Positions 8,301-18,178 of a stretch of DNA of 64,000 bases are shown piece after piece. The DNA comes from Leucobacter massiliensis (GTDB lineage Bacteria; Actinomycetota; Actinomycetes; Actinomycetales; Microbacteriaceae): positions 248,001 through 312,000 of the forward strand of contig NZ_MWZD01000017.1 of the NCBI RefSeq assembly GCF_002982315.1, read 5' to 3'. The notes under the pieces are model-generated. The model did no database searches and had not been told where the DNA came from. It was given only the letters and a program-made list of their open reading frames with translations. Position 1 is the first letter of the stretch. The number at the start of each line of letters is the position of its first letter. The position numbers were made by a program, and so were the translations under genes.

Positions 8301-9406
8301 TAGAGCCGGATCGCGATGCCCGGGCTCGTGCGTCCCGAGCGGCCGGAGCGCTGGTTCGCGCTCGCCTGCGACACGGCCTCGATCGGCAGCCGCTGCACCT
8401 TGCTGCGCGCCGAGTATCGCGAGATGCGCGCCGTGCCCGCGTCGATCACGTAGCGGATGCCGGGCACCGTGAGCGATGTCTCGGCGACGTTGGTGGCGAG
8501 CACGATGCGGCGCGCGCCCGGCGTCTGCGAGCGCTCGAAGACGCGGTGCTGCTCGGCGGCGCTGAGGCGCCCGTAGAGCGGCAGCACCTCGATGGGGCGG
8601 GCGGGATTGCGGCCGTGCCTGCCGCGCAGCGCGTCGGCGGCGTCGCGGATCTCGGCCTCCCCGCTGAGGAACACGAGCACGTCGCCCGGCTCCTCGCGGC
8701 TCAGCTCGTCGACGGCGTCGCCGATGGCGTCGAAGAGGTCGCGCTCCGTCTTGCGGATCCGGTCCGGTCCGCCCTTCGGGTCCGGCACCGTCGTCTCCTC
8801 GACCAGGGGACGGTAACGGATCTCGACCGGGTAGCTGCGGCCCGAGACCTCGATGATGGGGGCGGGACGCTTCGTCTTCGGGTCCGCGAAGTGCGCGGCG
8901 AACGACTCCGGGTCGATCGTGGCGGAGGTGATGATCACCTTCAGATCGGGGCGGCGGGGGAGCAGCGTCTTCAGGTAACCGAGCAGGAAGTCGATGTTCA
9001 GGCTGCGCTCGTGGGCCTCGTCGATGATGATGGTGTCGTAGGCGCTGAGCTCGCGGTCGCGGTGGATCGCGTTGAGCAGGATGCCGTCGGTCATGAGGCG
9101 GATGCGGGTGTCCTGCGACACCCTGTCGGTGAAGCGCACCTGATAGCCGACGAGGCCGCCGAGCTCCGAGCCGAGCTCCTCCGCGATGCGCTCGGCGATG
9201 GTGCGGGCGGCGATGCGGCGCGGCTGGGTGTGGGCGATCCGCTCGCGGCCGAGGGCGAGAGCGATCTTGGGCAGCTGGGTCGTCTTGCCCGATCCCGTCT
9301 CGCCTGCGACGATCACGAGCTGATGGTCGCGGATCGCCGCCTCGATCTCCTCGCGCATCTGCGAGACGGGCAGCTCCGCGGGGAACTCGATGTGAGGGTG
9401 CGACAT
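5366..9406 (-). CDS. hrpA: ATP-dependent RNA helicase HrpA
   Basis: A 1346-residue DEAH/RHA helicase, close to the usual ~1300 of HrpA. Walker A GETGSGKTTQ is at 35-44, DEAH (IIIDEAHERSLN) at about 130, SATID about 30 residues later, and the QRSGRSGRTSPG motif VI near 355. Helicase-associated and OB-like regions follow, then the long DUF3418 C-terminal half typical of HrpA. A Gly/Ser-rich insert (GSGSGSGS) sits near 445 and an Ala/Ser-rich insert near 600. The enzyme acts on RNA in the cytosol; E. coli HrpA has been linked to mRNA handling and rescue of stalled ribosomes. Convergent with the symporter gene. Confidence 0.96.
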   Translation of the reverse strand: MSHPHIEFPAELPVSQMREEIEAAIRDHQLVIVAGETGSGKTTQLPKIALALGRERIAHTQPRRIAARTIAERIAEELGSELGGLVGYQVRFTDRVSQDTRIRLMTDGILLNAIHRDRELSAYDTIIIDEAHERSLNIDFLLGYLKTLLPRRPDLKVIITSATIDPESFAAHFADPKTKRPAPIIEVSGRSYPVEIRYRPLVEETTVPDPKGGPDRIRKTERDLFDAIGDAVDELSREEPGDVLVFLSGEAEIRDAADALRGRHGRNPARPIEVLPLYGRLSAAEQHRVFERSQTPGARRIVLATNVAETSLTVPGIRYVIDAGTARISRYSARSKVQRLPIEAVSQASANQRSGRSGRTSPGIAIRLYSEEDFASRPEFTEPEIRRTGLASVILQMLALGLGDIARFPFLTPPDQRGIADGLGLLAELGAVEAATGRERRGARGSGSGSGSGSRTAPAHRITKIGRELARLPIEPRFARMVVEARRHGVVPQVLAIVAGLTIQDVRERPQAERGRADELHARFADPQGDLMTLLNLWNYLQERQRELSSSAFRRLCKAEYLNFLRVREWMDLYRQLARIADAPKRGARSAGSAGSAAPGALVTEARSDSADAASASAASEPIHRSILAGLLSQLGVRDDRQDRSAPGRGRKAPGAGGRRPAQEYVGSRGTRFVLYPGSVLAKQPPEVVMSVELVETSRLFARSNAVVDPAWAEELAGPLAKRSLSEPHWEKKQGAAVAYERVTLFGVPIVDRRRAQLARYDRELARELFIRHALVEGEWDSSQAFDRANRQLRRELGQLEERARRRDLVSDDDAVFEFYDARIPADVVSTRSFEGWWKEAQRTQPKLLTMRRADLVEDEAAEVDEQEFPRQWRHGDQTLRLKYRFDPTAEDDGVTVNVPLPLLPRLDSGDFEKLVPGLRQELVTALIKTLPKAIRKHVVPAADWARTLLDAVGPKLDAPADGGAGDEGASASLLRLLADEIRRRTSVPVSPGDFDPSRLPAHLTPTFRVVDGRGRTVGSGKDLGALQEQHRDRATQGVAKVAAAALPRSELERTGATSWEFGELPRHVDTAYAKGRGAGAGVVRAYPAIVDRRTGVDLVLVADAAEQARLSRRGIRRLVALSSPSPASYVRDHLSNQEKLLLGAGPYRSLDAAVADVSLAVADAAIRRHAPDGLVWSAEQFQRIADDYARSLIDDIYAAIGLTARVLDGARLARKAIDGAKSIQVLGQVADAARQVDGLVFEGFVSRTGLAQLTRLPIYLEAVRHRMRGLAENPGRDRAWQNEVDRATALYEQAGGTIPLPADAPEPLPRARWLIEELRVSLFAQQLRTAEPVSLQRIQKALREG

Positions 9407-9456
9407 GATCCCCCCATTATCCCGGTTGTCCCGGCCATGATGTCGGGGGCGCGTAG

Positions 9457-9606
9457 AGGTCGCGCGGGTAGCTCACGTCTACTGCGGTGTGCCGGGCTGG
9501 GCTCTGGCTGCGTCGGAGTCTTCACCACCAGTGAAGCCCTCCTCCTCCGCCTTGCCAGAGCCCAGCCCGGCACATCCTCGCGACGACGCAGCTACCCGCG
9601 CGACCT
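9457..9606. repeat. 150-bp two-stem palindrome
   Basis: Outer arms AGGTCGCGCGGGTAGCT (9457-9473) and its exact complement (9590-9606); inner arms TGTGCCGGGCTGGGCTCTGG (9488-9507) and its exact complement (9555-9574); a small apical hairpin CTTCAC/GTGAAG (9520-9525, 9531-9536). It fills most of the 309-bp gap between divergent hrpA and the reductase gene. No ORF or known RNA family is recognised in it; the remaining bases of the gap show nothing further apart from the start-proximal sequences. Confidence 0.9.
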
Positions 9607-9715
9607 CTTAGACTGAGGCGCGGGGGATCGGAACCCGATCCCGAATCCGCACCCGAGCGGATCCGGCTCCGCCCGCTGGCGGACCGCGATCCCGCACCGA
9701 GCGAAAGCGAGAGCC

Positions 9716-10555
9716 ATGAACGCGCTGCCGATCCCGAACATCACCCTCAACACCGGTACGGAGATCCCGCAGCTCGGGCTCGGCGTCTTCCTCGTGGAGC
9801 CTGGCGAGACCGAGCGGCTCGTCAGCGAGGCGCTGGAGGCGGGCTACCGCCACATCGACACCGCGATGATCTACCGCAACGAGGCCGAGGTGGGGCGCGC
9901 GATCGCCGCGAGCGGCATTCCGCGCGAGGAGCTGTTCATCACGACGAAGCTGTGGAACACGGACCAGGACCGTCCCGCCGAGGCGTTCCAGCGCAGCCTC
10001 GACCTGCTCGGCCTCGACCGGGTCGACCTCTACCTGATCCACTGGCCGCTGCCGATGTTCGCGGGCAGCGCGCTCGGGGCGTGGCGCGGCCTGCTCGACA
10101 TCGCCGAGTCGGGCCGGTCCTCGGCGGTCGGCGTGTCCAACTTCGAGATCGAGCACCTGCGGCAGCTCATCGACGAGACGGGGGTGGTGCCCGCCGTCGA
10201 CCAGGTCGAGCTGCACCCGCTGCACCAGCGCCGCGAGCTGTCGGCCTTCTGCGCCGAGCAGGGCATCGCCGTCGAGGCATGGGGCCCGCTCGCCCAGGGC
10301 AAGACCAATCTGCTCGAACTGCCCGCCGTCGTGGCCGCCGCCGAGGCGCACGGCAAGTCGCCGGCGCAGGCGGTACTGCGCTGGCACGTGCAGCAGGGGC
10401 GCATCGTCTTCCCCAAGACCTCCCGCCGCGAGCGTCTCCTCGAGAACGCGAGCATCTTCGACTTCGAGCTCAGCGGGGACGAGATGGCCGCCATCGACGC
10501 GCTCGAGGCCGGCACGAACTTCGGCCCCGACCCCCGCAGCTACGACGTGCGCTGA
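9716..10555 (+). CDS. aldo/keto reductase
   Basis: A 279-residue NADPH-dependent (beta/alpha)8 oxidoreductase of the AKR5-like bacterial group. It shows [21 protein letters not shown] (catalytic Asp and Tyr), ITTKLWN (catalytic Lys), [10 protein letters not shown] (His), GVSNF and the C-terminal cofactor segment [14 protein letters not shown]. Members reduce 2,5-diketo-gluconate, methylglyoxal and other carbonyls; the physiological substrate here is unknown. The next gene, mdh, begins 22 bases downstream with its own ribosome-binding site, so co-transcription is likely. Confidence 0.94.
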   Translation: MNALPIPNITLNTGTEIPQLGLGVFLVEPGETERLVSEALEAGYRHIDTAMIYRNEAEVGRAIAASGIPREELFITTKLWNTDQDRPAEAFQRSLDLLGLDRVDLYLIHWPLPMFAGSALGAWRGLLDIAESGRSSAVGVSNFEIEHLRQLIDETGVVPAVDQVELHPLHQRRELSAFCAEQGIAVEAWGPLAQGKTNLLELPAVVAAAEAHGKSPAQAVLRWHVQQGRIVFPKTSRRERLLENASIFDFELSGDEMAAIDALEAGTNFGPDPRSYDVR

Positions 10556-10577
10556 GGCGCCGGGAAGGAGCAGGACC

Positions 10578-11564
10578 GTGACGCAGACGCCCATCACCAT
10601 CACCCTCACCGGAGCGGGCGGCCAGATCGGCTACGCCGCGATGTTCCGCATCGCCGCCGGCGACATGCTCGGGCCGGAGCAGCCGGTCGCGCTCCGGCTG
10701 CTGGAGATCCCGCAGGGCATGCGCGGCGCCGAAGGGGCCGCGATGGAGCTCGCCGACTGCGCCTTCCCGCTGCTCGCGGGCGTGGAGGTGAGCGACGACC
10801 CGGCGGTCGCCTTCGACGGGGCGAACGTCGCCATGCTCATCGGCTCGCGCCCCCGCACCGCGGGAATGGAGCGCGGGGATCTGCTCAGCGCCAACGGGGC
10901 CATCTTCGGCCCGCAGGGCGCCGCGATCGCCGCCCGCGCCGCCGCCGATGTGCGCGTGATCGTGGTCGGCAACCCCGCCAACACGAACGCGCTCATCGCG
11001 CAGCAGCACGCCGACGGCGTGCCCGCCGAGCGCTTCACGGCGCTCACACGCCTCGACCACAACCGAGCCATGGGGCTGCTCGCGGCCGAGTCCGGAGTCG
11101 GCGTGCGCGACATCGACGGCGTGACCATCTGGGGGAACCACTCGGCGACGCAGTACCCCGATCTCAGCCGGGCCACGGTCTCCGGCGCGCCGGCGCTCGA
11201 CGCGGTGGACGCGGCCTGGGCGCGCGGCGCCTACATCGAGCGCGTCGCGAAGCGGGGCGCCGAGATCATCGAGGTGCGCGGCGGATCATCCGTCGCCTCG
11301 GCAGCGAACGCGGCGATCGAGCACGTCCGCGACTGGGTGCTCGGCACGCCGGGGGAATCGTGGACGAGCGCGGCGGTCGTCTCCCGCGGCGAGTACGGCG
11401 TGCCCGAGGGCCTCGTCTCTTCCTTCCCGGTGCGCTCGCGGGGCGGCCGGTGGGAGGTCGTCGAGGGGCTCGACATCGACGCCTTCTCGCGGGAGCGGAT
11501 CGACGCTTCCGTCGCCGAGCTGCTGGCGGAGCGCGAGGCGGTGCGCGAGCTCGGTCTCATCTGA
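10578..11564 (+). CDS. mdh: malate dehydrogenase
   Basis: A 328-residue NAD-dependent malate dehydrogenase of the LDH/MDH superfamily, interconverting malate and oxaloacetate in the TCA cycle. Residues 10-16 form the Rossmann loop [19 protein letters not shown] is the substrate-proximal loop; LTRLDHNRA is the MDH signature with catalytic Asp; [12 protein letters not shown] carries the catalytic His. Length fits the 325-330-residue bacterial form. GTG start, with GGAAGGAG nine to fifteen bases upstream. It follows the aldo/keto reductase closely. Confidence 0.97.
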   Translation: MTQTPITITLTGAGGQIGYAAMFRIAAGDMLGPEQPVALRLLEIPQGMRGAEGAAMELADCAFPLLAGVEVSDDPAVAFDGANVAMLIGSRPRTAGMERGDLLSANGAIFGPQGAAIAARAAADVRVIVVGNPANTNALIAQQHADGVPAERFTALTRLDHNRAMGLLAAESGVGVRDIDGVTIWGNHSATQYPDLSRATVSGAPALDAVDAAWARGAYIERVAKRGAEIIEVRGGSSVASAANAAIEHVRDWVLGTPGESWTSAAVVSRGEYGVPEGLVSSFPVRSRGGRWEVVEGLDIDAFSRERIDASVAELLAEREAVRELGLI

Positions 11565-13088
<1,524 letters not shown>

Positions 13089-13121
13089 GCCGCTTCGCGA
13101 GCTCCCGTGCTCGGCACCCCG

Positions 13122-13153
13122 CAGGGCCCCGGATCACCCGATCCGGGGCCCTG
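13122..13153. terminator. intrinsic terminator hairpin after argG
   Basis: Perfect 14-bp stem CAGGGCCCCGGATC / GATCCGGGGCCCTG with an ACCC loop, 33 bases after the argG stop. Followed by TCCGTTGGG rather than a clean U tract. Confidence 0.8.
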
Positions 13154-13235
13154 CTCCGTTGGGACCGGTCCCGCCAGCCGGCGCGCGCGCCGGGGCGGAG
13201 AGCCGCCGAACCGCGGGGACGCGATCCGGCACGAC

Positions 13236-13268
13236 AGAGGCCCCGGAGCCTGGGGATCCGGGGCCTCT
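13236..13268. terminator. terminator hairpin after whiB
   Basis: 11-bp stem AGAGGCCCCGG / CCGGGGCCTCT with an 11-base loop, just past the whiB stop (minus strand). The convergent argG has its own hairpin. Confidence 0.7.
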
Positions 13269-13281
13269 CGATGCTGCGGGC

Positions 13282-13533
13282 TCAGCTCGCGCGGCGAGCG
13301 CGGGCCGCGCGGCGCTTCAGGGCGCGGCGCTCGTCCTCGCTGAGGCCGCCCCACACGCCGGAGTCCTGGCCGGTGTCCATCGCGTACTGGAGGCACATCT
13401 CGGTCACCGTGCAGCGCGCGCAAACCGACTTGGCGCGCTCGATCTGCTCCACCGCCGGGCCGGTGTTCCCGACCGGGAAGAAGAGCTCGGGGTCCACAGT
13501 GAGGCAAGCTGCCTTTTCGCGCCAATCCATCAT
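13282..13533 (-). CDS. whiB1: WhiB-family [4Fe-4S] regulator, WhiB1-like
   Basis: An 83-residue protein with the WhiB cysteine set C10, C38, C41 and C47, the GVWGG turn and a basic C-terminus ([13 protein letters not shown]). DPELFFPVGNTGPA and SVCARC-type spacing make it closest to WhiB1, which binds sigma factor domain 4 and is NO-responsive in mycobacteria. Two adjacent ATG codons (13533, 13530) follow GAGGAGG, so the start is ambiguous by one residue. Divergent from the small membrane-protein gene across an AT-rich, dyad-bearing region, suggesting regulated expression. Confidence 0.93.
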   Translation of the reverse strand: MMDWREKAACLTVDPELFFPVGNTGPAVEQIERAKSVCARCTVTEMCLQYAMDTGQDSGVWGGLSEDERRALKRRAARARRAS

Positions 13534-13649
13534 TGTCCTCCTCTAGTGCAACGCACGCACGCGAAAGACCGGTGAGGCCGGATAGCCTAGATCTCGCGCC
13601 GTAACTACCTGAAACGTGGCTGAGAATGCTCACGTCGGTGTGCGCGAAA

Positions 13650-13708
13650 CTCGACGAAATATATAGTTTCACGGATGGACACGCAAATCAATAGTCTATT
13701 TGCAATTG
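13650..13708. promoter_or_regulatory. AT-rich divergent control region with dyad
   Basis: A patch of unusually low GC including ATATATA. It holds the perfect dyad AATAG-T-CTATT (13690-13700), flanked by the partly overlapping arms GCAAAT (13683-13688) and ATTTGC (13698-13703). It lies 18-26 bp before the ATG at 13727 and about 150 bp before whiB. It could be an operator for either gene; the binding protein is unknown. Confidence 0.5.
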
Positions 13709-13726
13709 TCTGGAAAGAGAGCCGCA

Positions 13727-14146
13727 ATGACCTCGTCACCCGCTGATCACCCGCGCTCGCTCGCGGGCTGGGCCGTGCTGCGCGTGCTGCTCGGCCTGGA
13801 GAGCGTCTTCCTCGCGTGGGTCGTGATGGTCTCCGTGCTCGGGGCGCTGCGCTCCGAGGGAGCCGCCGTCCAGAACGTGAGCATCGTGGCCATGGCGGTC
13901 GTCTCGCTGCTCTGGGTGCTCGCCACCTGCATCGGCGCGCTGCGCGCCCGGGCGCCGTGGGTGCGCGGCTCGGCCCTCACCATTCACGTGCTGCTCTTCG
14001 CCGGGGGCACCGGGTGCCTGCAGCTGCAGATCGGCCCCTGGTGGCTCGGCCTCGGAATCGCGGCCGCCGCCGTGCTCGGCTTCTTCGCCGCGCTGCTCGC
14101 CCGCCCCGAGCTGCCCGCTGCGCCTGAGGAACTGCCGCACGGCTAG
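13727..14146 (+). CDS. small integral membrane protein, unknown function
   Basis: A 139-residue protein with four predicted membrane helices (about 12-37, 50-72, 83-105 and 110-130) and short charged ends; no recognisable domain. The ATG at 13727 is preferred over an upstream TTG because AAAGAGAG precedes it and because the TTG overlaps the dyad region. A transporter-like or DUF membrane protein of this size is common in the Microbacteriaceae, but I cannot name a function. Confidence 0.7.
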   Translation: MTSSPADHPRSLAGWAVLRVLLGLESVFLAWVVMVSVLGALRSEGAAVQNVSIVAMAVVSLLWVLATCIGALRARAPWVRGSALTIHVLLFAGGTGCLQLQIGPWWLGLGIAAAAVLGFFAALLARPELPAAPEELPHG

Positions 14147-14182
14147 CAGCCCTCTCCATGGGCTCGGAGCGGGGGCCGCCGC

Positions 14183-14208
14183 GCCCTGCCGCCGTGCGCA
14201 GGCAGGGC
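14183..14208. terminator. bidirectional terminator hairpin
   Basis: GCCCTGCC / GGCAGGGC, 10-base loop, midway between the convergent membrane-protein and bcp genes. Confidence 0.6.
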
Positions 14209-14221
14209 ACCGCGCCGCGCG

Positions 14222-14701
14222 CTACCCGTCGATCCCGAGCAGCTTGCGCAGGCGCGCGACGTGACCGGTGGCCTTCACGTTCGTGAGGGCGTGCTCGATC
14301 CGCCCCTCGGCGTCGATGACGAAGGTCGAGCGGATCACTCCCTCGACGAGACGCCCGTAGTTGTTCTTCATGCCGTAGGCGCCGTAGGCCCGGTGCACCG
14401 AGGAGTCCGGGTCGCTCAGCAGCGGATAGTCGAGGCCGTCGCGGTCGGCGAAGCGGCGCAGCTTCTCGACCGGATCGCGTGAGATGCCGAGCACCCGGTA
14501 GCCGGCCGCCTCCAGGGGCGCCGTCGCGTCACGGAAGTCGCAGGCCTCCTTCGTGCATCCCGGCGTCATGGCGGCGGGGTAGAAGAACAGCACCACCTTC
14601 TCGCCGCGGAAGTCGGCGAGCGAGCGGGTCGTGCCGTCCTGATCCTGCAGCGAGAAATCGGGTGCGGTCTGGCCGGGTTCAAGGGTCACGCGTTCCGTCA
14701 T
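14222..14701 (-). CDS. bcp: thioredoxin-dependent peroxiredoxin Bcp
   Basis: A 159-residue AhpC/TSA-fold peroxidase of the Bcp/PrxQ class. TPGCTKEACDF carries the peroxidatic Cys49 and, five residues on, the resolving Cys54, the atypical 2-Cys arrangement. Reduces hydrogen peroxide and organic hydroperoxides in the cytosol using thioredoxin. Length is typical (150-160). TAGGGT lies six bases upstream of the ATG, implying a leaderless transcript. Confidence 0.96.
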   Translation of the reverse strand: MTERVTLEPGQTAPDFSLQDQDGTTRSLADFRGEKVVLFFYPAAMTPGCTKEACDFRDATAPLEAAGYRVLGISRDPVEKLRRFADRDGLDYPLLSDPDSSVHRAYGAYGMKNNYGRLVEGVIRSTFVIDAEGRIEHALTNVKATGHVARLRKLLGIDG

Positions 14702-14707
14702 ACCCCC

Positions 14708-14713
14708 ACCCTA
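14708..14713 (-). promoter_or_regulatory. -10 element, leaderless start of bcp
   Basis: TAGGGT on the minus strand, six bases before the ATG at 14701. Confidence 0.5.
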
Positions 14714-14747
14714 CCGGCCGCTCGCGGGCGCCGGGCGACCGCTCGAC

Positions 14748-14792
14748 GCCGAGGCGCTCCCCGCCGAGGCGCCCCCGGCCGAGGCGCTCCCG
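14748..14792. repeat. three 15-bp tandem repeats
   Basis: GCCGAGGCGCTCCCC, GCCGAGGCGCCCCCG and GCCGAGGCGCTCCCG in tandem between the bcp promoter and the rsgA stop codon. Non-coding on the evidence available. Confidence 0.8.
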
Positions 14793-14814
14793 TGCCGCCG
14801 GGGACGCGTTGCCG

Positions 14815-15891
14815 CTAGCGGAGCCGCGCTCCCGATCGGAGCAGGCGGCGGAGGGACTCCACGCGCGCGGCGCCGGCCGCGTCGAGGCGGCCGTCCGCGA
14901 TGGCGGCGTCGAGCTCGCAGTCGGGAGCGTCGTCCTGGTGCGTGCAGCCACGCGGGCACGCGTCGATGATCTCGGCGAGCTCGGTGAAGCCGCGCAGGAT
15001 CCCCTCGCCGGTGACGTGTCCGAGGCCGAAGGAGCGGACCCCCGGGGTATCGATCACCCAGCCCGATTCGCCGCCAGCGCAGCCCGGCGTCCGGGCCCGC
15101 AGCGCCACCGATGAGGACGAGGTGTGCCTGCCGCGCCCGGTCACCTCGTTGACGTGCCCGGTGGCGCGCTCCGCCTCGGGCACGAGCGCGTTGATCAGCG
15201 TCGACTTGCCGACGCCGGAGTGCCCCACGAACACGGTCGTGTGTCCCGCGAGGGCGCCGCGGATCTCCGCCAGCGGCCACGCGCCGGGCGCGGACCGGAA
15301 GACGGGCACCTCCAGCGCGGCGAAGTGCGCGAGGAACGGCTCGGGATCGGCCAGGTCGACCTTGGTGATGCAGATCAGCGGACGGATCCCGGCGTCGTAG
15401 GCGGCCACCAGGTAGCGGTCCACCAGGCGTACCCGGGGCTCCGGATCGGCGGCCGCGACCACGATGAGCATCTGGTCCGCGTTCGCGACCATCACGCGCT
15501 CGACCCGGTCGCTGTCGTCGGCGCTGCGCCGCAGCACAGTGCGCCGCTCCTCGACGCCCACGATGCGTGCGAGTGAACCCTCCTCACCGCTGGTGTCGCC
15601 CACGAGCTGCGCGCGATCGCCGATCACGATGGGAGTCCGGCGCAGTTCGCGGGCGCGGGCCGCGAGCACCTCATGCTCTGCCGGATGCCCGGGATCCGCG
15701 CCATCCGCGATCAGCGCCGTGTACCGGCCCCGATCCACCGCGGTCACCATCCCGAGCACCGCGTCCGCGTGCTCCGGACGGCGCTTGGTGCGCGGCCGGT
15801 TGGCCTTCGGATTCGGGCGCTCACGCACGCGATGCTCGGCGTACTCCCCGTAGGGGACGTCCTCCTCGTCGTCGGGCGGCAGCCAGCTCAT
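14815..15891 (-). CDS. rsgA: ribosome small-subunit GTPase RsgA
   Basis: A 358-residue circularly permuted GTPase. Order of motifs: an OB-like N-terminal region, then G4 CITKVD, then G1 GHSGVGKSTLIN, G2-like GRGRHTSSSS, G3 DTPGVRSFG, and the C-terminal zinc knuckle ACPRGCTHQDDAPDC. RsgA acts late in 30S subunit maturation and releases RbfA in E. coli. The start chosen (ATG at 15891) makes a 4-bp ATGA overlap with aroA upstream; longer in-frame extensions run through the aroA coding sequence and are rejected. aroA-rsgA is a frequent actinobacterial pair. Confidence 0.95.
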   Translation of the reverse strand: MSWLPPDDEEDVPYGEYAEHRVRERPNPKANRPRTKRRPEHADAVLGMVTAVDRGRYTALIADGADPGHPAEHEVLAARARELRRTPIVIGDRAQLVGDTSGEEGSLARIVGVEERRTVLRRSADDSDRVERVMVANADQMLIVVAAADPEPRVRLVDRYLVAAYDAGIRPLICITKVDLADPEPFLAHFAALEVPVFRSAPGAWPLAEIRGALAGHTTVFVGHSGVGKSTLINALVPEAERATGHVNEVTGRGRHTSSSSVALRARTPGCAGGESGWVIDTPGVRSFGLGHVTGEGILRGFTELAEIIDACPRGCTHQDDAPDCELDAAIADGRLDAAGAARVESLRRLLRSGARLR

Positions 15892-17468
15892 GCGTCTGCG
15901 GCGCCGTCGGATCCGCCGAACCACTTCACGGGATCGTAGTCGAGCGCGGGCTGCTCGGCGACGGTGCCCGAGATGCCCACGAGCCCGAGGGCGCCGAGTC
16001 CGCCCGCGACGCCCGTGGCGCCCGCGACCCCGGGAACGGGTCCCGGTCCGCCCGAGTCGCCCGCGGTCCCGGGGTCCCGTGCCGGAAGCCCGAGCATCCG
16101 CGCCCACAGCGCGGTGAACTGCGGCAGCGTCTTCGAGGTGGAGGCGACGTCCTCCACCTCGACTCCGGGAACCCGCAGGCCGATCAGCGCGCCGGTCGTC
16201 GCCATCCGGTGATCCGCGTAGCTCCGCCACACGCCCCCGTGCAGGGCGGCCGGGCGGATCGCGATCCCGTCCTCCAGTTCCTCGGCCTCGGCCCCCAGAT
16301 TCCGCAGTTCGCGCACGAGCGCCGCGATGCGGTCGGTCTCGTGGTGGCGGATGTGACCGATGCCCGTGATCTCGCTCGCTTCGCCGTCCGTGCCGTCGCT
16401 GCCGTGGGCCGCGAGCGCGGCGAGTCCCACGAGCGTGGGCGCCAGCTCGCCCGCCTCCGGGATGTGCAGCCGCACGCCGCGCGGACGGCCCTCAGCGGTG
16501 ACCGTGAGCGCGCCGTCCCCGCCCCGCTCGGCGCGCGCGCCGAAGGCGGTGAGCAGCTCCCGCAGCTGGTCGCCGACCTGCGTCGTGCGCTCGGGCCAGC
16601 CCGGCACGGTGACCGAGCCGCCCAGCGCGAGCGCCGCCGCAAGGAACGGCGCCGCGTTCGAGAGGTCGGCTTCGATGCGCACCTCGCGGGCGTGGATCGG
16701 CCCCGGCTCGACCGTCCATTCGCCGGGCACGGGGGAGCCGGCCACGACGCCGCGGGCACGCAGCGTGTCGAGCGTCATCTCGATGTGCGGCAGGCTCGGC
16801 ACCCGCTCGCCTGTGTGCACCACGTGCACGCCCTCCGCGAAGCGGGCCCCCGAGAGCAGCAGCGCCGAGACGAACTGGCTCGACAGCGAGGCGTCGAGCT
16901 CCACCCGCCCGCCGCGCAGCGAGCCGGTGCCGTGCACGGTGAAGGGCAGCGCGCCGCGCCCCTCGTCGGCGATGTCGGCGCCGAGCGCGCGCAGCGCGTC
17001 GAGCACCGGCCGCATGGGTCGCTTGCGCGCGTAGGGATCGCCGTCGAAGGCGACCGGGCCGAGCGCGAGCGCCGCGATCGGCGGCACGAAGCGCATCACC
17101 GTGCCGGCGAGCCCGCAGGCGATGGAGGTGGAACCCGTGAGCTCCGCGGCCGGGGTCACGCGCAGATCGGGGCCGAAGACGCTGCCGTTCGGGATCTCCT
17201 CGATCACGGTGCCCAGCGCGCGCAGCGCGTCGATCATCAGCGCGGAGTCGCGCGAGTGCAGGGGTGCCCGGAGCACGCCCGGGCCGTCGGCGAGAGCGGC
17301 GAGCACGAGTTCGCGACCGGTCAGCGACTTCGAACCCGGGAGCGACACCCGCGCGTTCAGCGGGCCGCTGCCCGACGGCGCCGGCCACAGCTGGGCGGCC
17401 GCGTCCGCTCCCTCGCCGGAGCGCGCCTCGTCGCCGTCCTTGCCCTGGTTCATCTTCGCTTCAAGCAT
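15888..17468 (-). CDS. aroA: 3-phosphoshikimate 1-carboxyvinyltransferase (EPSP synthase)
   Basis: A 526-residue enzyme that transfers enolpyruvyl from PEP to shikimate-3-phosphate in aromatic amino acid synthesis. The N-terminal [17 protein letters not shown] is the shikimate-3-P binding segment; [28 protein letters not shown] and [15 protein letters not shown] follow in the expected order, and the catalytic core ends near residue 455 ([11 protein letters not shown]). Longer than the usual ~430 because of a ~35-residue N-terminal leader and a ~65-residue Gly/Pro-rich tail ([18 protein letters not shown]). The start is either ATG 17468 or the in-frame ATG 15 bases on; GGAGGCG precedes the first. 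Overlaps rsgA by four bases. Confidence 0.95.
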   Translation of the reverse strand: MLEAKMNQGKDGDEARSGEGADAAAQLWPAPSGSGPLNARVSLPGSKSLTGRELVLAALADGPGVLRAPLHSRDSALMIDALRALGTVIEEIPNGSVFGPDLRVTPAAELTGSTSIACGLAGTVMRFVPPIAALALGPVAFDGDPYARKRPMRPVLDALRALGADIADEGRGALPFTVHGTGSLRGGRVELDASLSSQFVSALLLSGARFAEGVHVVHTGERVPSLPHIEMTLDTLRARGVVAGSPVPGEWTVEPGPIHAREVRIEADLSNAAPFLAAALALGGSVTVPGWPERTTQVGDQLRELLTAFGARAERGGDGALTVTAEGRPRGVRLHIPEAGELAPTLVGLAALAAHGSDGTDGEASEITGIGHIRHHETDRIAALVRELRNLGAEAEELEDGIAIRPAALHGGVWRSYADHRMATTGALIGLRVPGVEVEDVASTSKTLPQFTALWARMLGLPARDPGTAGDSGGPGPVPGVAGATGVAGGLGALGLVGISGTVAEQPALDYDPVKWFGGSDGAADA

Positions 17469-17520
17469 CGCCTCCGAGTCTACCCGGCGCCGGCCTGGCG
17501 AGGACGTGCCGGGTACGCCC

Positions 17521-17526
17521 TAGGAT
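17521..17526 (+). promoter_or_regulatory. -10 element for the sigma factor gene
   Basis: TAGGAT seven bases before the GTG at 17534. I see no GGAAT-N-GTT type SigR autoregulatory site next to it. Confidence 0.45.
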
Positions 17527-17533
17527 CGAGGGT

Positions 17534-18178
17534 GTGAGTGATACCGCAGCGCAGGAGAGACTCGAACAGCGCTTCACCGAGGAGGCACTGCCCCTGCTCG
17601 ATCAGCTGTACGGCGCGGCCATGAAGATGACCCGCAATCCGCAGGACGCCCAGGATCTCGTGCAGGAGACGTTCCTGAAGGCCTACTCCGCCTTCGCCTC
17701 CTTCACGGAGGGCACCAATCTGAAGGCCTGGCTGTACCGGATCATGACCAACAGCTACATCAACACCTACCGCAAGAAGCAGCGCGAGCCGTACCTGGGG
17801 GTCGTGGAGGACCTAGAGGACTGGCAGCTCGGCGGGGCCGAGTCGACCACCGCGATGGCGGCGCGCTCCGCCGAGGCCGAGGCCATCGACCGGACGCCGG
17901 CCACGGTCGTGACCGACGCCCTCAACGCGCTCCCCGAGGACTTCCGGATCGCCGTCTACCTCGCCGATGTGGAGGGCTTCAGCTATCAGGAGATCGCCGA
18001 CATCGCGGAGGTGCCGATCGGCACCGTGATGAGCCGCCTGCACCGCGGCCGCGCGCGGCTGCGCAAGGCGCTCGGGGAATACGCGGGCGAGCAGGGCGTT
18101 GGAACAGGTACGGGTGCGGCACCGGCGAAGAAGGCGGCATCGGCCCGGGACACGAAGAGCGAGGAGGACGCGCGATGA
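17534..18178 (+). CDS. sigR: ECF RNA polymerase sigma factor, SigR/SigH type
   Basis: A 214-residue ECF sigma factor. Region 2 ([46 protein letters not shown]) is nearly diagnostic of the SigR/SigH group, and region 4 contains [32 protein letters not shown]. In Streptomyces and mycobacteria this factor turns on thioredoxin, mycothiol and proteolysis genes during thiol-oxidative stress. The GTG at 17534 gives the canonical N-terminus; upstream in-frame sequence overlaps the aroA start and is not used. The stop overlaps the ATG of the anti-sigma gene (ATGA). A short Ala/Lys-rich C-terminal tail follows region 4. Confidence 0.94.
   Translation: MSDTAAQERLEQRFTEEALPLLDQLYGAAMKMTRNPQDAQDLVQETFLKAYSAFASFTEGTNLKAWLYRIMTNSYINTYRKKQREPYLGVVEDLEDWQLGGAESTTAMAARSAEAEAIDRTPATVVTDALNALPEDFRIAVYLADVEGFSYQEIADIAEVPIGTVMSRLHRGRARLRKALGEYAGEQGVGTGTGAAPAKKAASARDTKSEEDAR

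Noticed and set aside
9313..9715. tRNA or known sRNA in the 9.4-9.7 kb palindrome
   Set aside because: No cloverleaf, T-loop consensus or CCA end; the symmetry is that of an inverted repeat rather than a tRNA.
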